A stretch of DNA of 64,000 nucleotides, from the NCBI RefSeq assembly GCF_946902045.1, contig NZ_OX336253.1, forward strand, positions 682,001 through 746,000, given 5' to 3'. The position numbers and the translations under genes were made by a program. This document shows positions 18,405-28,378 of this stretch, in pieces. The notes beneath the pieces are model-generated. The model saw only the letters and a program-made list of their open reading frames with translations. It had not been told where the DNA came from and ran no database searches. Numbering within the stretch: position 1 is the stretch's first letter; every line of letters starts with the position of its first letter. Origin of the DNA: Neisseria sp. Marseille-Q5346. GTDB taxonomy: Bacteria; Pseudomonadota; Gammaproteobacteria; Burkholderiales; Neisseriaceae.

Positions 18405-19742
18405 ATGACCACCCCACTTTCCCTTGCCGTCGTCGGCCATACCAACACAGGCAAAACCTCACTCTTACGCACGCTTTTGCGCGACAGCACCTTCGGCGAA
18501 GTAAAAAATGCGCCCTCGACCACGCGCCATGTCGAAGAAGCCCTCATCAATGATGGTGAAGACAACTTGGTTTACCTCTACGACACACCCGGCCTTGAAG
18601 ATGCTGGCGGCGTGTTGGACTGGCTGGAAACCCACACATCCGCACGCGATGACGGCATTGAGCGCATCCAGCAATTCCTCAGCAATCATGAAGCGCATCA
18701 CGAATTCAACCAAGAGGCCAAAGTGCTGCGCCAAGTCATGCAAAGCGATATGGCCATGTACGTTATCGATGCGCGGGAACCTGTCCTCGACAAATACAAA
18801 GACGAGCTGACCATTTTGTCTTGGTGCGCCAAGCCCATCATGCCCGTGTTCAACTTTACCCAAAATCAAGACCTGACCGCTTGGACCAATATGCTCGCCC
18901 GCAGAAACCTGCATGTTTACGCCGGTTTCGATACCGTTGCCTTCGACTTTGAAGGCGAAATCCGATTGTGGGACAACCTTGCCACCATGTTACCTAAGCG
19001 CGACACCCTCGACCGCCTCATCAATATGCGCCGTCGCGAGTGGCAACGGCTGGATACGGAAGCGCGCCGTGAAATTGCCGATTTTCTGCTGGATGCCGCT
19101 GCATTTACCCAAGAAATTGCCGAAAACGACGACCCTGCCCCGACTTTGGAAGTCATGCAATCGGAAATCCGACAACTTGAGCGGCAAATGCAACAACGCC
19201 TGTTCACACTTTACCGCTTCTATCACGACGAAGTCGGCAGCGACAGCACATGGATGCCCAAAGCCTTCAAACAAGATCCGTTTGACAGCGAATTGCTCAA
19301 ACATTACGGTATCCGTACCGGTACCGGCGCAACCGCAGGCGCACTCATCGGCTTAGGCTTGGATATTGCCACGCTTGGCGGATCGCTTGGTTTAGGTACA
19401 GCCATCGGCGGACTATTGGGTGGTATTTTGCCCAATGCCCAAGACATTACCGACAAAATCAATGGCCGACAAACCCTGCATACCGATCCGGAAACCCTTA
19501 CCCTACTCGCCGCACGCGCACTGGATTTGTTGCACGTCTTGCAAACGCGCGGCCACGCAGCTCAATCGCATATCGAGCTAAAAGAACGCAAAGCGCCATG
19601 GAATGCGGCAAAATTACCAAGCGAACTCAACAAAGCGCGCAGCAACCGCAAATGGTCTTCGCTCAACACACACCAGCCCGAACTCAGCCGTAATGAACGC
19701 GCAGCCTATGTCGGTTCTTTAAGCGAGAAATTAAAAGCTTAG
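18405..19742 (+). CDS. Era-like GTPase with DUF3482 domain
   Basis: 445 aa. N-terminal G domain: P-loop GHTNTGKTS (residues 11-19), switch II DTPGLEDAGG, and NFTQNQD in place of a clear NKxD. The C-terminal half is DUF3482 with a Gly/Ala-rich hydrophobic hairpin (GTGATAGALIGLGLDIATLGGSLGLGTAIGGLLGG) likely to enter the membrane. Cellular role unknown. In several proteobacteria this GTPase is encoded next to a DUF2868 membrane protein; here the DUF2868 gene is 27 kb away (45758-47098). Divergent from the sRNA pair and followed by a DUS hairpin. Confidence 0.88.
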   Translation: MTTPLSLAVVGHTNTGKTSLLRTLLRDSTFGEVKNAPSTTRHVEEALINDGEDNLVYLYDTPGLEDAGGVLDWLETHTSARDDGIERIQQFLSNHEAHHEFNQEAKVLRQVMQSDMAMYVIDAREPVLDKYKDELTILSWCAKPIMPVFNFTQNQDLTAWTNMLARRNLHVYAGFDTVAFDFEGEIRLWDNLATMLPKRDTLDRLINMRRREWQRLDTEARREIADFLLDAAAFTQEIAENDDPAPTLEVMQSEIRQLERQMQQRLFTLYRFYHDEVGSDSTWMPKAFKQDPFDSELLKHYGIRTGTGATAGALIGLGLDIATLGGSLGLGTAIGGLLGGILPNAQDITDKINGRQTLHTDPETLTLLAARALDLLHVLQTRGHAAQSHIELKERKAPWNAAKLPSELNKARSNRKWSSLNTHQPELSRNERAAYVGSLSEKLKA

Positions 19743-19756
19743 AATTGCCGCGTAAC

Positions 19757-19797
19757 AAAAAGGCCGTCTGAAACCCAAATGTTTCAGACGGCCTTTT
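19757..19797. terminator. DUS hairpin between GTPase gene and mtrE
   Basis: AAAAGGCCGTCTGAAAC and GTTTCAGACGGCCTTTT, 7-base loop; it can end both the GTPase gene (+) and the mtrCDE operon (-). Confidence 0.82.
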
Positions 19798-19816
19798 GAT
19801 TTTAGAAGGAAAATAC

Positions 19817-21223
19817 TTATTCAGCAGCTTTGGTTTCTCGTTTCAAACCGCCGCCAAGTGCTTTATACAAGTCGGCAAGGTTTTCCAAACGGGTCAGCTG
19901 ATTAGCCAAAAGAGCAGTTTCTGCGCTGTAACTGCTGCGCTCGGCATCCAGCAAATCCAATGCGCTAGATACGCCATGTTTGTAGCGCAGGCTGATGAGG
20001 CGCAGGCTGTCGTTGTAGGCGCGGCTTTGTTTGCTCAACGCTTCATAGCTTTTATCCAGCTGTTCGCGCGCAACCAAAGCATTGGAAACGTCTTTAAATG
20101 CGGATTGAACAGCGGCTTCATAAGCAACGATTTGTGCCTGTTGGCGCAGTTTGGCTACGTCAAGATTGGCTTTGTTTGTGCCCCAGTCAAAGATAGGCAG
20201 AGTGATGGATGGTGCAAAAGCCCAAATACCCGTGCTGCTTTTAAACAGGCCGCTCAACTCTCCGGAAGCTGTACCGACAGAACCGGTCAGGCTGATGCGT
20301 GGGAAAAACGCCGCACGTGCCGCACCAATATTGGCATTGGCTTGTTTGAGCGCGTGTTCGGCCGCACGGATATCCGGACGGTTGAGCAATACGTCCGAAC
20401 TCAAACCGGCAGGCAGTTTGGTCAATTTGAACTGCTTGCTCAAAGACAAACCGGCAGGCAGGTCTTCGGGTAAAGGTTGATTAATCAACATAGCCAAGGA
20501 ATTACGCGCTTGCTCGCGGTTTTTTACCGCAGAGGCGTAATCCGCTTTGGCCGATTCAATCAGCGCCTCCTGTTGGCGCAAATCAACGGCGGAAATCACA
20601 CCGGCCTTATGGCGTAATTGTGAAAGCTTGTAAGTCGCTTCACGGGTTTGCAATACGCGTTGTGCCAATGCCATGGTTTCTTCGGCGTAGCGTTCGTTAA
20701 AGTAGGCTTTGGCAACGGTAGAAATCAGGGTCAGATGGGCGGCATCGCGGTTGGCGGCCACATTGAAATAACCTTGCAACGCAGCTTCGCTGGTACTGCG
20801 GACACGACCGAAAAGGTCAAGTTCATAAGAGGCTGCGCCCAAACCCACGCTGTATTGGCTGCTGACGCTGCCGCCGCTCAAGCTACCTTGACGCGAACCC
20901 GTACCGCTGGCATTGACGGTTGGCAACAAATTATTACGCTCAATCATGTATTGCTTGCGGTAGATTTCCGCATTCAGTGCGGCTGTTCGCAAATCGGTAT
21001 TGCGTTCCAATGCGATGTCGATCAGGCGATGAAGGCGCGGATCGGCAAAGTAATCTTGCCAACCCAATTCAGCGGCACGGATACCGTCGTCAACAGTATT
21101 GTATTTAAACGTATCAGCAACGGCAACTTGAGGCTGCTCATATTTCGGCATCATGGTACAGGCCGACAAAGCCACGGCGGCGGCAACGGTGGTCAGTACC
21201 GGTTTGAATGTAATCTTCTTCAT
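19817..21223 (-). CDS. mtrE: Outer-membrane efflux channel MtrE
   Basis: 468 aa from ATG 21223 (MKKITFKPVLTT); an ATG six codons upstream is in frame but lacks the family start. Lipoprotein signal with LSAC (Cys22). Two OEP repeats typical of TolC/OprM channels (YELDLFGRVRSTSEAALQGYF and the C-terminal LLDAERSSYSAETALLANQLTRLENLADLYKALGGGL). It forms the trimeric outer-membrane duct of the MtrCDE pump exporting hydrophobic drugs, detergents, bile salts and host peptides. Last gene of the mtrCDE operon, separated from mtrD by 56 bases that hold a DUS hairpin. Confidence 0.96.
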   Translation of the reverse strand: MKKITFKPVLTTVAAAVALSACTMMPKYEQPQVAVADTFKYNTVDDGIRAAELGWQDYFADPRLHRLIDIALERNTDLRTAALNAEIYRKQYMIERNNLLPTVNASGTGSRQGSLSGGSVSSQYSVGLGAASYELDLFGRVRSTSEAALQGYFNVAANRDAAHLTLISTVAKAYFNERYAEETMALAQRVLQTREATYKLSQLRHKAGVISAVDLRQQEALIESAKADYASAVKNREQARNSLAMLINQPLPEDLPAGLSLSKQFKLTKLPAGLSSDVLLNRPDIRAAEHALKQANANIGAARAAFFPRISLTGSVGTASGELSGLFKSSTGIWAFAPSITLPIFDWGTNKANLDVAKLRQQAQIVAYEAAVQSAFKDVSNALVAREQLDKSYEALSKQSRAYNDSLRLISLRYKHGVSSALDLLDAERSSYSAETALLANQLTRLENLADLYKALGGGLKRETKAAE

Positions 21224-21245
21224 TTTAGAATCCTTTAGCATTTTG

Positions 21246-21274
21246 AGGCCGTCTGAAAAGTTTTCAGACGGCCT
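21246..21274 (-). repeat. DUS hairpin inside the mtrD-mtrE gap
   Basis: AGGCCGTCTGAAAA and TTTTCAGACGGCCT with a 1-base gap, between the mtrD stop and the mtrE start within one operon. A candidate partial terminator, attenuator or mRNA-stability element. The T-tract on the minus strand (GGCCTCAAAATGC) is poor. Confidence 0.7.
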
Positions 21275-21279
21275 TTGCT

Positions 21280-24200
21280 TTAGTGCTTGTCTGAATCGTG
21301 TTTACCGTCTTCAATCATGCCGGCTTCAGCGGCGTGTTTGGCGGCCATCTCATGCTCGTGTGCAGTTTCTTTAAAGAATTTGCGCACAACCACATAGAAC
21401 AAAGGCACAAGGAACACGGACAGAATCGTACCGATCAACATACCCCAGAACACGGTCGTACCAATCGCACGTTGACTGGCGGAGCTGGCACCGCTGGCAA
21501 CATAGAGTGGTACCACGCCCAAGATGAAGGCGAACGAAGTCATGATAATCGGACGGAAACGCAGGTGTGCGGCGGCAAGCGCAGCTTCAAGCGCGCTCTT
21601 GCCTTGCGCTTGCAGGTCTTTGGCAAACTCGATAATCAAAATCGCGTTTTTCGCACTCAAACCCATCACCGTAACGAAACCGACTTGGAAGTAGATATCG
21701 TTGGCGTATGCCGGAATACTGCCCAGCAATGCTTCAAACATGTTACGGCCGGTCACGCCCAATGCCGCGCCAATCAAGCCCAACGGAATCACAAGGATAA
21801 CCGCCAACGGGATAGACCAGCTTTCGTACAAAGCAGCCAATACCAAGAATACAGCGGCAGCAGCCAATGCGTACAATACGACAGTTTGCGAGCCGCCTTT
21901 AGCCTCTTCACGAGACTGACCGCCCCATTCCAGACTGTAACCGCCGCCCATTTCATCAACCATTTGCTGTACCGCAGCCATGGCTTGACCGGAAGATACG
22001 CCATTAACAGGAGAGCCGGAAAGCTCCATTGCCGGATAACCATTGAAGCGGACGCTTTGTTCCATACCGGTTTCCCAAGAAACAGTAGCAATGGTAGAAA
22101 GCGGTACGGCCACGCCGGATTTGTTCGGTACAGTCAGGTTCAGAATATCGGCAGGCTGCATACGGGCACTCGCATCAGCTTGTACCATCACGCGTTGCAG
22201 ACGGCCTTGATTCGGGAAGTCGTTTACATAAGACGAACCCAAAGAAGAAGCCAAAGCAGTACGGATATCAGAGAACGAAATACCTTGTGCGGCTGCTGCG
22301 GCACGGTTGATGTCGATTTTCAACTGCGGCGCATCTTCCAAACCGCTCGCACGAACAGTACTTGGGTTAAACAAACCGCTTTTGCGCATTTTGTCAATCA
22401 ACTCATTGCGCTTGGCCAATAATGCGGCATGGCCGCTGTTGTTACGGTCTTGCAGGTAAATCGTCAAGCCGGAGCCTGTACCCAATTCCATAATGGCAGG
22501 AGGCACAATCGCCAAACCGAAACCGTCTTTCAGCGTAGCCATCATCATACCGGTCAACTTACCGGAAATAGAAGTCGCATCGCTGCCCGGAGCAGTACGT
22601 TCTCTCCAGTCTTTCAGAATGACAAAGCCCAAAGCCATGTTTTGGCCGGAGCCGCTAAAACTAAAGCCGGAAACGGTAATAATGTTCTCGATCTCAGGTA
22701 CAGATTTTGCCAGTTGAGTGATTTGAGCCAAAGTTGCATCGGTACGTTCTTTGGTTGCGCCGGCAGGCAGCTGTACGCTCAACATCAAGTTACCTTGGTC
22801 TTCAGACGGCAAGAAAGAAGTCGGCAGACGCATAAACAGGAATACGCCCACAACAGTCAAACCAATATAGACAACCATCATGCGCAAAGTCTTGCGCAAG
22901 ACTTTGGCAACCCAGCCTTCATAGCCATGCGTCCAGTTGTCAAATTTCTTGTTAAACCAACCGAAGAAACCTTTTTTCTCTTCGTGATGACCCTTCTGAA
23001 TCGGTTTGAGCATGGTGGCACACAATGCCGGAGTCAGCGTCAAGGCAAGGAATGCGGAGAATGCAATCGATGCCGCCATGGTCAAGGCAAACTGTTTGTA
23101 AATGTTACCGGTTGCACCGCTAAACATTGCCAGCGGAACAAATACGGACATCAACACGGCAGTAATACCGATAACCGCACCGGAAATCTGACCCATCGCT
23201 TTTTTGGTGGCAGCCTTAGGCGACAAACCTTCGCTCGCCATAATACGCTCAACGTTTTCAACGACCACAATCGCGTCATCGACCACAATACCGATCACCA
23301 ATACCATCGCAAACATGGTCAATACGTTAATCGACATACCCATGTATGAGATAAAGGCAAAACCGCCCAACAGGGAAATCGGTACAACAATAGTCGGAAT
23401 CAGCGTATAGCGGATGTTTTGCAGGAAGAGATACATCACCAAGAATACCAAAACAATGGCTTCCAAAAGCGTATGGATCACTTTCTCAATCGAAATTTCC
23501 ACAAATTTGGAAGTATCGTAAGGAACTTTCCAGCTCATACCGTCTGGAAAATACCTCTGCAAAACCGCCATTTTTTCTTTTACGGCAGTCGCCGTTGCCA
23601 AAGCGTTACCGCTGTTAGACAACATCACTGCCATACCGGTGGTGTTTACACCGTTCAAGCGGGTGGAAGAAGAATAGTCCTGCATGCCCAAGCTGACTTT
23701 GGCAACGTCTTTCAGATAGACATTCGAGCCGTCGGTATTGGATACCAAAATGATGTTGCCGAACTCTTCAGCAGTGCTCAGCTGACCTTGTGCCGTCACA
23801 GTTGCTGAAATAGTCTGACCTGCAGCCGCCGGCAAAGAGCCGATAGAGCCTGCAGAAATTTGAATATTTTGAGTAGCCAGTGCGTTGGTTACCGTAGCAA
23901 AAGACAGGTTGTAGTTTTGCAGTTTTTTCGGGTCAACCCAAATACGCATGGCGCGTTGCGCACCAAACAATTGAACCTGACCCACGCCGTCGATACGTTG
24001 CAATTCAGGAACAATATTGCGTTGCGCGTAGTCATTCATCTCCTCAATGGATTGCCTTTCAGAAGAAAGCATCACTACTTGCAAGAAGTTGGAACGCGCC
24101 TTAGATACGGTTACACCATATTGCTGTACGGTAGAGGGCAATGTGGACAATACTTCAGACAGTTTGTTCTGTACGTCTACTTGTGCCAAATCTTCATTGG

Positions 24201-24492
24201 TTTCCGGTGTAAACGTCAGACTGACGCTGCCGCTGCCGCTGGAGTCGGCAGAAGTCGTCATATAGTCCAAACCTTCCACACCGTACATATTACGTTCGAT
24301 AACGGCTAGTACGCTGTCTTCCATTACTTGGGCAGAAGCGCCCGGATAAGTAGCGCGCAAAGTAATGGTCGGCGCTCCAACGGACGGATATTGGGAAATC
24401 GGCAGTTTTTGAATGCCGAAAATACCCGCTGCGATGATAAAAATCGCAATAACCCATGCAAAAATGGGGCGGTCAATAAAAAACTTAGACAT
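21280..24492 (-). CDS. mtrD: RND efflux transporter MtrD
   Basis: 1070 aa, 12-helix HAE1-type proton/drug antiporter. Start MSKFFIDRPIFAWVIAIFIIAAGIFGIQKLPISQYP. Helix 4 carries the proton-relay pair (VLVIGIVVDDAIVVVENVER). Counting codons puts Ala at 821 and Glu at 823 within NGYPAMELSG, and Arg at 714 within TVRASGLED. As I recall, gonococcal wild type has Ser821 and Lys823, and mosaic alleles from commensals linked to azithromycin resistance have Ala821 and Glu823. This strain therefore has the mosaic-type residues natively. Operon with mtrC (11-base gap) and mtrE. Confidence 0.97.
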   Translation of the reverse strand: MSKFFIDRPIFAWVIAIFIIAAGIFGIQKLPISQYPSVGAPTITLRATYPGASAQVMEDSVLAVIERNMYGVEGLDYMTTSADSSGSGSVSLTFTPETNEDLAQVDVQNKLSEVLSTLPSTVQQYGVTVSKARSNFLQVVMLSSERQSIEEMNDYAQRNIVPELQRIDGVGQVQLFGAQRAMRIWVDPKKLQNYNLSFATVTNALATQNIQISAGSIGSLPAAAGQTISATVTAQGQLSTAEEFGNIILVSNTDGSNVYLKDVAKVSLGMQDYSSSTRLNGVNTTGMAVMLSNSGNALATATAVKEKMAVLQRYFPDGMSWKVPYDTSKFVEISIEKVIHTLLEAIVLVFLVMYLFLQNIRYTLIPTIVVPISLLGGFAFISYMGMSINVLTMFAMVLVIGIVVDDAIVVVENVERIMASEGLSPKAATKKAMGQISGAVIGITAVLMSVFVPLAMFSGATGNIYKQFALTMAASIAFSAFLALTLTPALCATMLKPIQKGHHEEKKGFFGWFNKKFDNWTHGYEGWVAKVLRKTLRMMVVYIGLTVVGVFLFMRLPTSFLPSEDQGNLMLSVQLPAGATKERTDATLAQITQLAKSVPEIENIITVSGFSFSGSGQNMALGFVILKDWRERTAPGSDATSISGKLTGMMMATLKDGFGLAIVPPAIMELGTGSGLTIYLQDRNNSGHAALLAKRNELIDKMRKSGLFNPSTVRASGLEDAPQLKIDINRAAAAAQGISFSDIRTALASSLGSSYVNDFPNQGRLQRVMVQADASARMQPADILNLTVPNKSGVAVPLSTIATVSWETGMEQSVRFNGYPAMELSGSPVNGVSSGQAMAAVQQMVDEMGGGYSLEWGGQSREEAKGGSQTVVLYALAAAAVFLVLAALYESWSIPLAVILVIPLGLIGAALGVTGRNMFEALLGSIPAYANDIYFQVGFVTVMGLSAKNAILIIEFAKDLQAQGKSALEAALAAAHLRFRPIIMTSFAFILGVVPLYVASGASSASQRAIGTTVFWGMLIGTILSVFLVPLFYVVVRKFFKETAHEHEMAAKHAAEAGMIEDGKHDSDKH

Positions 24493-24503
24493 TCATGCGT
24501 TCC

Positions 24504-25772
24504 TTATTTGGTTTCAGATGCAGCTTTAGCTTCAGGCTTGGCATCGGATGCAGCTTGGCCGTCTGAAACTGCCGGTGTTGCTGCCGCAGCGCTTGCAGGC
24601 GGTGTCCATTCTTTCGGTGTTACCTTTTTAGCACCCGACATACCGGCAATGCTGATGCCTTCAACAATCACTTTGTCGCCGTCTTTCAGGCCGTCTGTAA
24701 TCACCCAATTGCTACCTTGCTGTTGGGCAACGGTCACGACACGCGCTTCCATTTCGCTCTTGTCATTCACCACCATCACCGTATCTTGCGAACCGCGGGT
24801 AACTGCTTGTTGCGGCACTACAAATGCATTATCCACAGCAACTTGTTCCATCAATACGCGCACATACAAGCCCGGCATCAAGATATTTCTGTCATTAGGA
24901 ATGGCAGCGCGCAAAGTAATTTGACCGGTCGTTTCGTTAACAGTCGGATCTGCAAACAGCAGACGGCCTTTTTCAGGGTAAACCGTACCGTCGTCAAATT
25001 TGATATCCACTGCAATCGCGCCGTTTGCCGCCAACAATTTGCCTTCGGCAACCTGTTGACGCAGTTTCATGACCTCACTCGCAGATTGGGTAACGTTGAC
25101 ATACATCGGGTTGGTTTGTTGAATGGTGGCCAAAACGGTGGTATCGCCAGAATTCAGCAGCGTACCTTCAGAAACTTTAGATTGACCGATAAAGCCGGAA
25201 ATCGGCGCAGTAATACGGGAGCGGTTCAGGCTGATACCGGCAGATTTGATGGCTGCTTGTGCAGATTTGACGCCTGCCTCTGCTGAACGCTTGGCCGTTA
25301 CGGCCGCATCATATTCTTGTTGGCTGATGGCATCGGCAGCAACCAGCGGTTTGTAGCGGGCCAGGTCGGCATTCGCTTTGGCCAAAGTAGCTTGCGCACT
25401 CGCCAACTGGGCGCGTGCGCTTTCTAAGTTTGCTTCATAAGTCGAGCTGTCGATTTGGTACAAAGGCTGACCGGCTTTAACATAGCTGCCCTCTTGGAAC
25501 AGGCGTTTTTGCAAAATACCGCCGACTTGGGCGCGAATTTCGGCAGTACGCAATGATTCCAGACGGCCCGGCAACTCGGTTGTCAATGCAACGGTTTCCG
25601 GATGCACAGTGACCACACGAACTTCAGGCGCAGGTTGTTTTTGCTGTTGCTGACTGCCTTGCGCCTGTTGGCCGGCTGCTTTTTCATCGCCTTTGCCGCA
25701 AGCGGAAAGCGCCAACGCAGTAGCTGCTGCAATTGCCGCGACACGCATCATTTTAGAAGCATAAAGAGCCAT
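24504..25772 (-). CDS. mtrC: Periplasmic adaptor lipoprotein MtrC
   Basis: 422 aa membrane-fusion protein linking MtrD to MtrE. Lipobox LSAC (Cys25), a Gln/Ala-rich linker (AAGQQAQGSQQQQKQ), then the barrel-sandwich hairpin (PGRLESLRTAEIRAQVGGIL ... SRITAPISGFIGQSKVSEGTLL), beta-barrel and membrane-proximal domains, and a low-complexity Ala/Ser/Lys tail (ASDAKPEAKAASETK). Slightly longer than the gonococcal protein because of linker and tail. First gene of the operon, divergent from mtrR across a 226-base control region. Confidence 0.96.
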   Translation of the reverse strand: MALYASKMMRVAAIAAATALALSACGKGDEKAAGQQAQGSQQQQKQPAPEVRVVTVHPETVALTTELPGRLESLRTAEIRAQVGGILQKRLFQEGSYVKAGQPLYQIDSSTYEANLESARAQLASAQATLAKANADLARYKPLVAADAISQQEYDAAVTAKRSAEAGVKSAQAAIKSAGISLNRSRITAPISGFIGQSKVSEGTLLNSGDTTVLATIQQTNPMYVNVTQSASEVMKLRQQVAEGKLLAANGAIAVDIKFDDGTVYPEKGRLLFADPTVNETTGQITLRAAIPNDRNILMPGLYVRVLMEQVAVDNAFVVPQQAVTRGSQDTVMVVNDKSEMEARVVTVAQQQGSNWVITDGLKDGDKVIVEGISIAGMSGAKKVTPKEWTPPASAAAATPAVSDGQAASDAKPEAKAASETK

Positions 25773-25879
25773 AATTTTCCTATCTCTATGATAAATAAGG
25801 GTTTGACTAATTGAAAATTGATTACTTTAATCTCATATTTCACAAACAGAAATTGCCTGTTTTTATGAAAAATAGGCTG

Positions 25880-25907
25880 ATTATATAGTGTTGAGAAACA
25901 CTATCAA
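25880..25907 (-). promoter_or_regulatory. mtrCDE promoter with embedded dyad operator
   Basis: Minus strand TTGATA (25902-25907), 16-bp spacer, TATAAT (25880-25885). The spacer is a perfect inverted repeat ATAGTGTT-GAGA-AACACTAT (25885-25904) touching both promoter elements, which is ideally placed for a repressor or activator. MtrR or MtrA are obvious candidates; the assignment is inference. Confidence 0.65.
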
Positions 25908-25934
25908 GTACTGAATTGAATTATACATACATTC

Positions 25935-25963
25935 TTGCATGTTCAGAAGTAATTTTTTATAAT
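25935..25963 (+). promoter_or_regulatory. mtrR promoter
   Basis: TTGCAT (25935-25940), 17-bp spacer, TATAAT (25958-25963), 35 bases before the mtrR start. The same TTGCAT ... TATAAT pair is known in gonococci. The gonococcal 13-bp inverted repeat with A5/T5 arms is not present here; the spacer has only a T6 run. Confidence 0.7.
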
Positions 25964-25974
25964 CCGAACCATAA

Positions 25975-26636
<662 letters not shown>

Positions 26637-26647
26637 ACATCAAAAAT

Positions 26648-26688
26648 AAAAGGCCGCCTGAAACATTAAAAGTTTCAGACGGCCTTTT
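26648..26688. terminator. Imperfect DUS hairpin between mtrR and ettA
   Basis: AAAGGCCGCCTGAAAC and GTTTCAGACGGCCTTT; one arm has GCCGCC. Shared by convergent genes. Confidence 0.72.
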
Positions 26689-26701
26689 GGTTCAAACCTA
26701 A

Positions 26702-28378
26702 TTAACGTGTTACCGGTTTGTAACGGATACGTTTCGGTTTTGCGCCCTCTTCGCCCAAACGGCGTTTCTTGTCGGCTTCGTATTCCTGATAGTTGCCGTC
26801 AAAGAACACCCATTTAGAGTCGCCTTCACAAGCCAGAATATGCGTAGCGATGCGGTCGAGGAACCAGCGGTCGTGCGAAATCACCATCACGCTGCCGGCA
26901 AATTCCAACAATGCGTCTTCCAACGCGCGCAGGGTTTCTACGTCGAGGTCGTTAGACGGCTCGTCCAGCAGCAACACATTGCCGCCGCTCAACAAGGTTT
27001 TTGCTAAGTGCAGACGACCGCGTTCGCCGCCAGACAATTGACCTGCGATTTTGCTTTGGTCGCTGCCTTTGAAGTTGAAGCGTCCCAAATATTGGCGGGC
27101 TGGAATTTCAAACTGACCAACCTGCAAAATGTCGCGGCCTTCGGCGATGTTGTCGAACACGGTTTTGTCGTTTTGCAAACCTTCGCGGCTTTGGTCAATC
27201 AAGCTCATTTTCACGGTTTGGCCGATTTTCACTTCGCCGGAATCAGGCTGCTCTTTGCCCGAAATCATTTTGAACAGCGTAGATTTACCCGCGCCGTTCG
27301 GGCCGATAATGCCGACAATCGCGCCAGCAGGTACTTTGAAGCTCAAATCGTCAATCAGCACTTTATCGCCGAACGATTTGGAAACATTCACAAATTCAAT
27401 TACTTCGTTACCCAAACGCTCGGCAACAGGGATAAAGATTTCCTGAGTTTCGTTGCGTTTTTGGTATTCGTAGTTGCTCATTTCTTCAAAACGAGCCAAA
27501 CGCGCTTTAGACTTGGCTTGGCGGCCTTTGGCATTTTGGCGCACCCATTCCAATTCCTGCTTCATCGCCTTCACGCGTGCAGCTTCAGACTTCGCCTCGT
27601 TTTCCAAGCGTTTTTCTTTCTGCTCCAGCCAAGACGAGTAATTGCCTTTCCACGGGATACCGTGGCCGCGGTCAAGTTCCAAAATCCATTCGGCGGCATT
27701 GTCCAAGAAGTAGCGGTCGTGCGTTACCGCAACGACTGTACCGGGGAAACGGACCAAGAATTGCTCCAGCCATTCGACAGATTCTGCGTCCAAATGGTTG
27801 GTCGGCTCGTCCAGCAGCAGCATGTCGGGCTTGCTCAACAAGAGTTTGCACAAGGCAACGCGGCGTTTTTCACCGCCGGACAAATTGCCGATTTTGGCAT
27901 CCCATTCCGGCAGGCGCAGCGCATCGGCGGCGATTTCCAATTCATGCTCTGCACCGCCGCCGGTAGATGAACCCGCCGCAATAATCGCCTCCAAACGGCC
28001 TTGTTCTTCAGCCAGCGCGTCAAAATCCGCATCAGGATTGGCGTACTCGGCATACACTTCTTCCAAACGTTTTTGTGCGGCAGCCACTTCGCCCAAACCG
28101 CTTTCCACTTCCTCGCGCACAGTTTTTTCAGGATCAAGCTCAGGCTCTTGCGGCAAATAGCCGATTTTAATGCCGCCCATCGGCACGGCTTCGCCCTCAA
28201 ATTCTTTATCCACGCCAGCCATAATCCGCAGTACAGTAGATTTACCCGCACCGTTCAAACCGAGCAGACCGATTTTTGCACCGGGGAAAAATGAAAGGGA
28301 AATGTCTTTAATAATGGTTTTTTGCGGCGGCACAACCTTGCTCACGCGCAGCATAGAATAGACGTATTGTTGGGACAT
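26702..28378 (-). CDS. ettA: Energy-dependent translational throttle EttA (ABC-F)
   Basis: 558 aa from ATG 28378 (MSQQYVYSMLRVSKVVPPQKTIIKDI). Two ABC ATPase domains without membrane segments: Walker A GLNGAGKST and GPNGAGKST, signatures LSGGEKRR and LSGGERGR, Walker B LLLDEPTNHLD and LLLDEPSNDLD. The interdomain arm and Lys/Arg-rich linker (EQKEKRLENEAKSEAARVKAMKQELEW) and C-terminal KRIRYKPVTR fit EttA, which binds the ribosomal E site and gates elongation by ATP/ADP ratio. Monocistronic. Confidence 0.95.
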   Translation of the reverse strand: MSQQYVYSMLRVSKVVPPQKTIIKDISLSFFPGAKIGLLGLNGAGKSTVLRIMAGVDKEFEGEAVPMGGIKIGYLPQEPELDPEKTVREEVESGLGEVAAAQKRLEEVYAEYANPDADFDALAEEQGRLEAIIAAGSSTGGGAEHELEIAADALRLPEWDAKIGNLSGGEKRRVALCKLLLSKPDMLLLDEPTNHLDAESVEWLEQFLVRFPGTVVAVTHDRYFLDNAAEWILELDRGHGIPWKGNYSSWLEQKEKRLENEAKSEAARVKAMKQELEWVRQNAKGRQAKSKARLARFEEMSNYEYQKRNETQEIFIPVAERLGNEVIEFVNVSKSFGDKVLIDDLSFKVPAGAIVGIIGPNGAGKSTLFKMISGKEQPDSGEVKIGQTVKMSLIDQSREGLQNDKTVFDNIAEGRDILQVGQFEIPARQYLGRFNFKGSDQSKIAGQLSGGERGRLHLAKTLLSGGNVLLLDEPSNDLDVETLRALEDALLEFAGSVMVISHDRWFLDRIATHILACEGDSKWVFFDGNYQEYEADKKRRLGEEGAKPKRIRYKPVTR

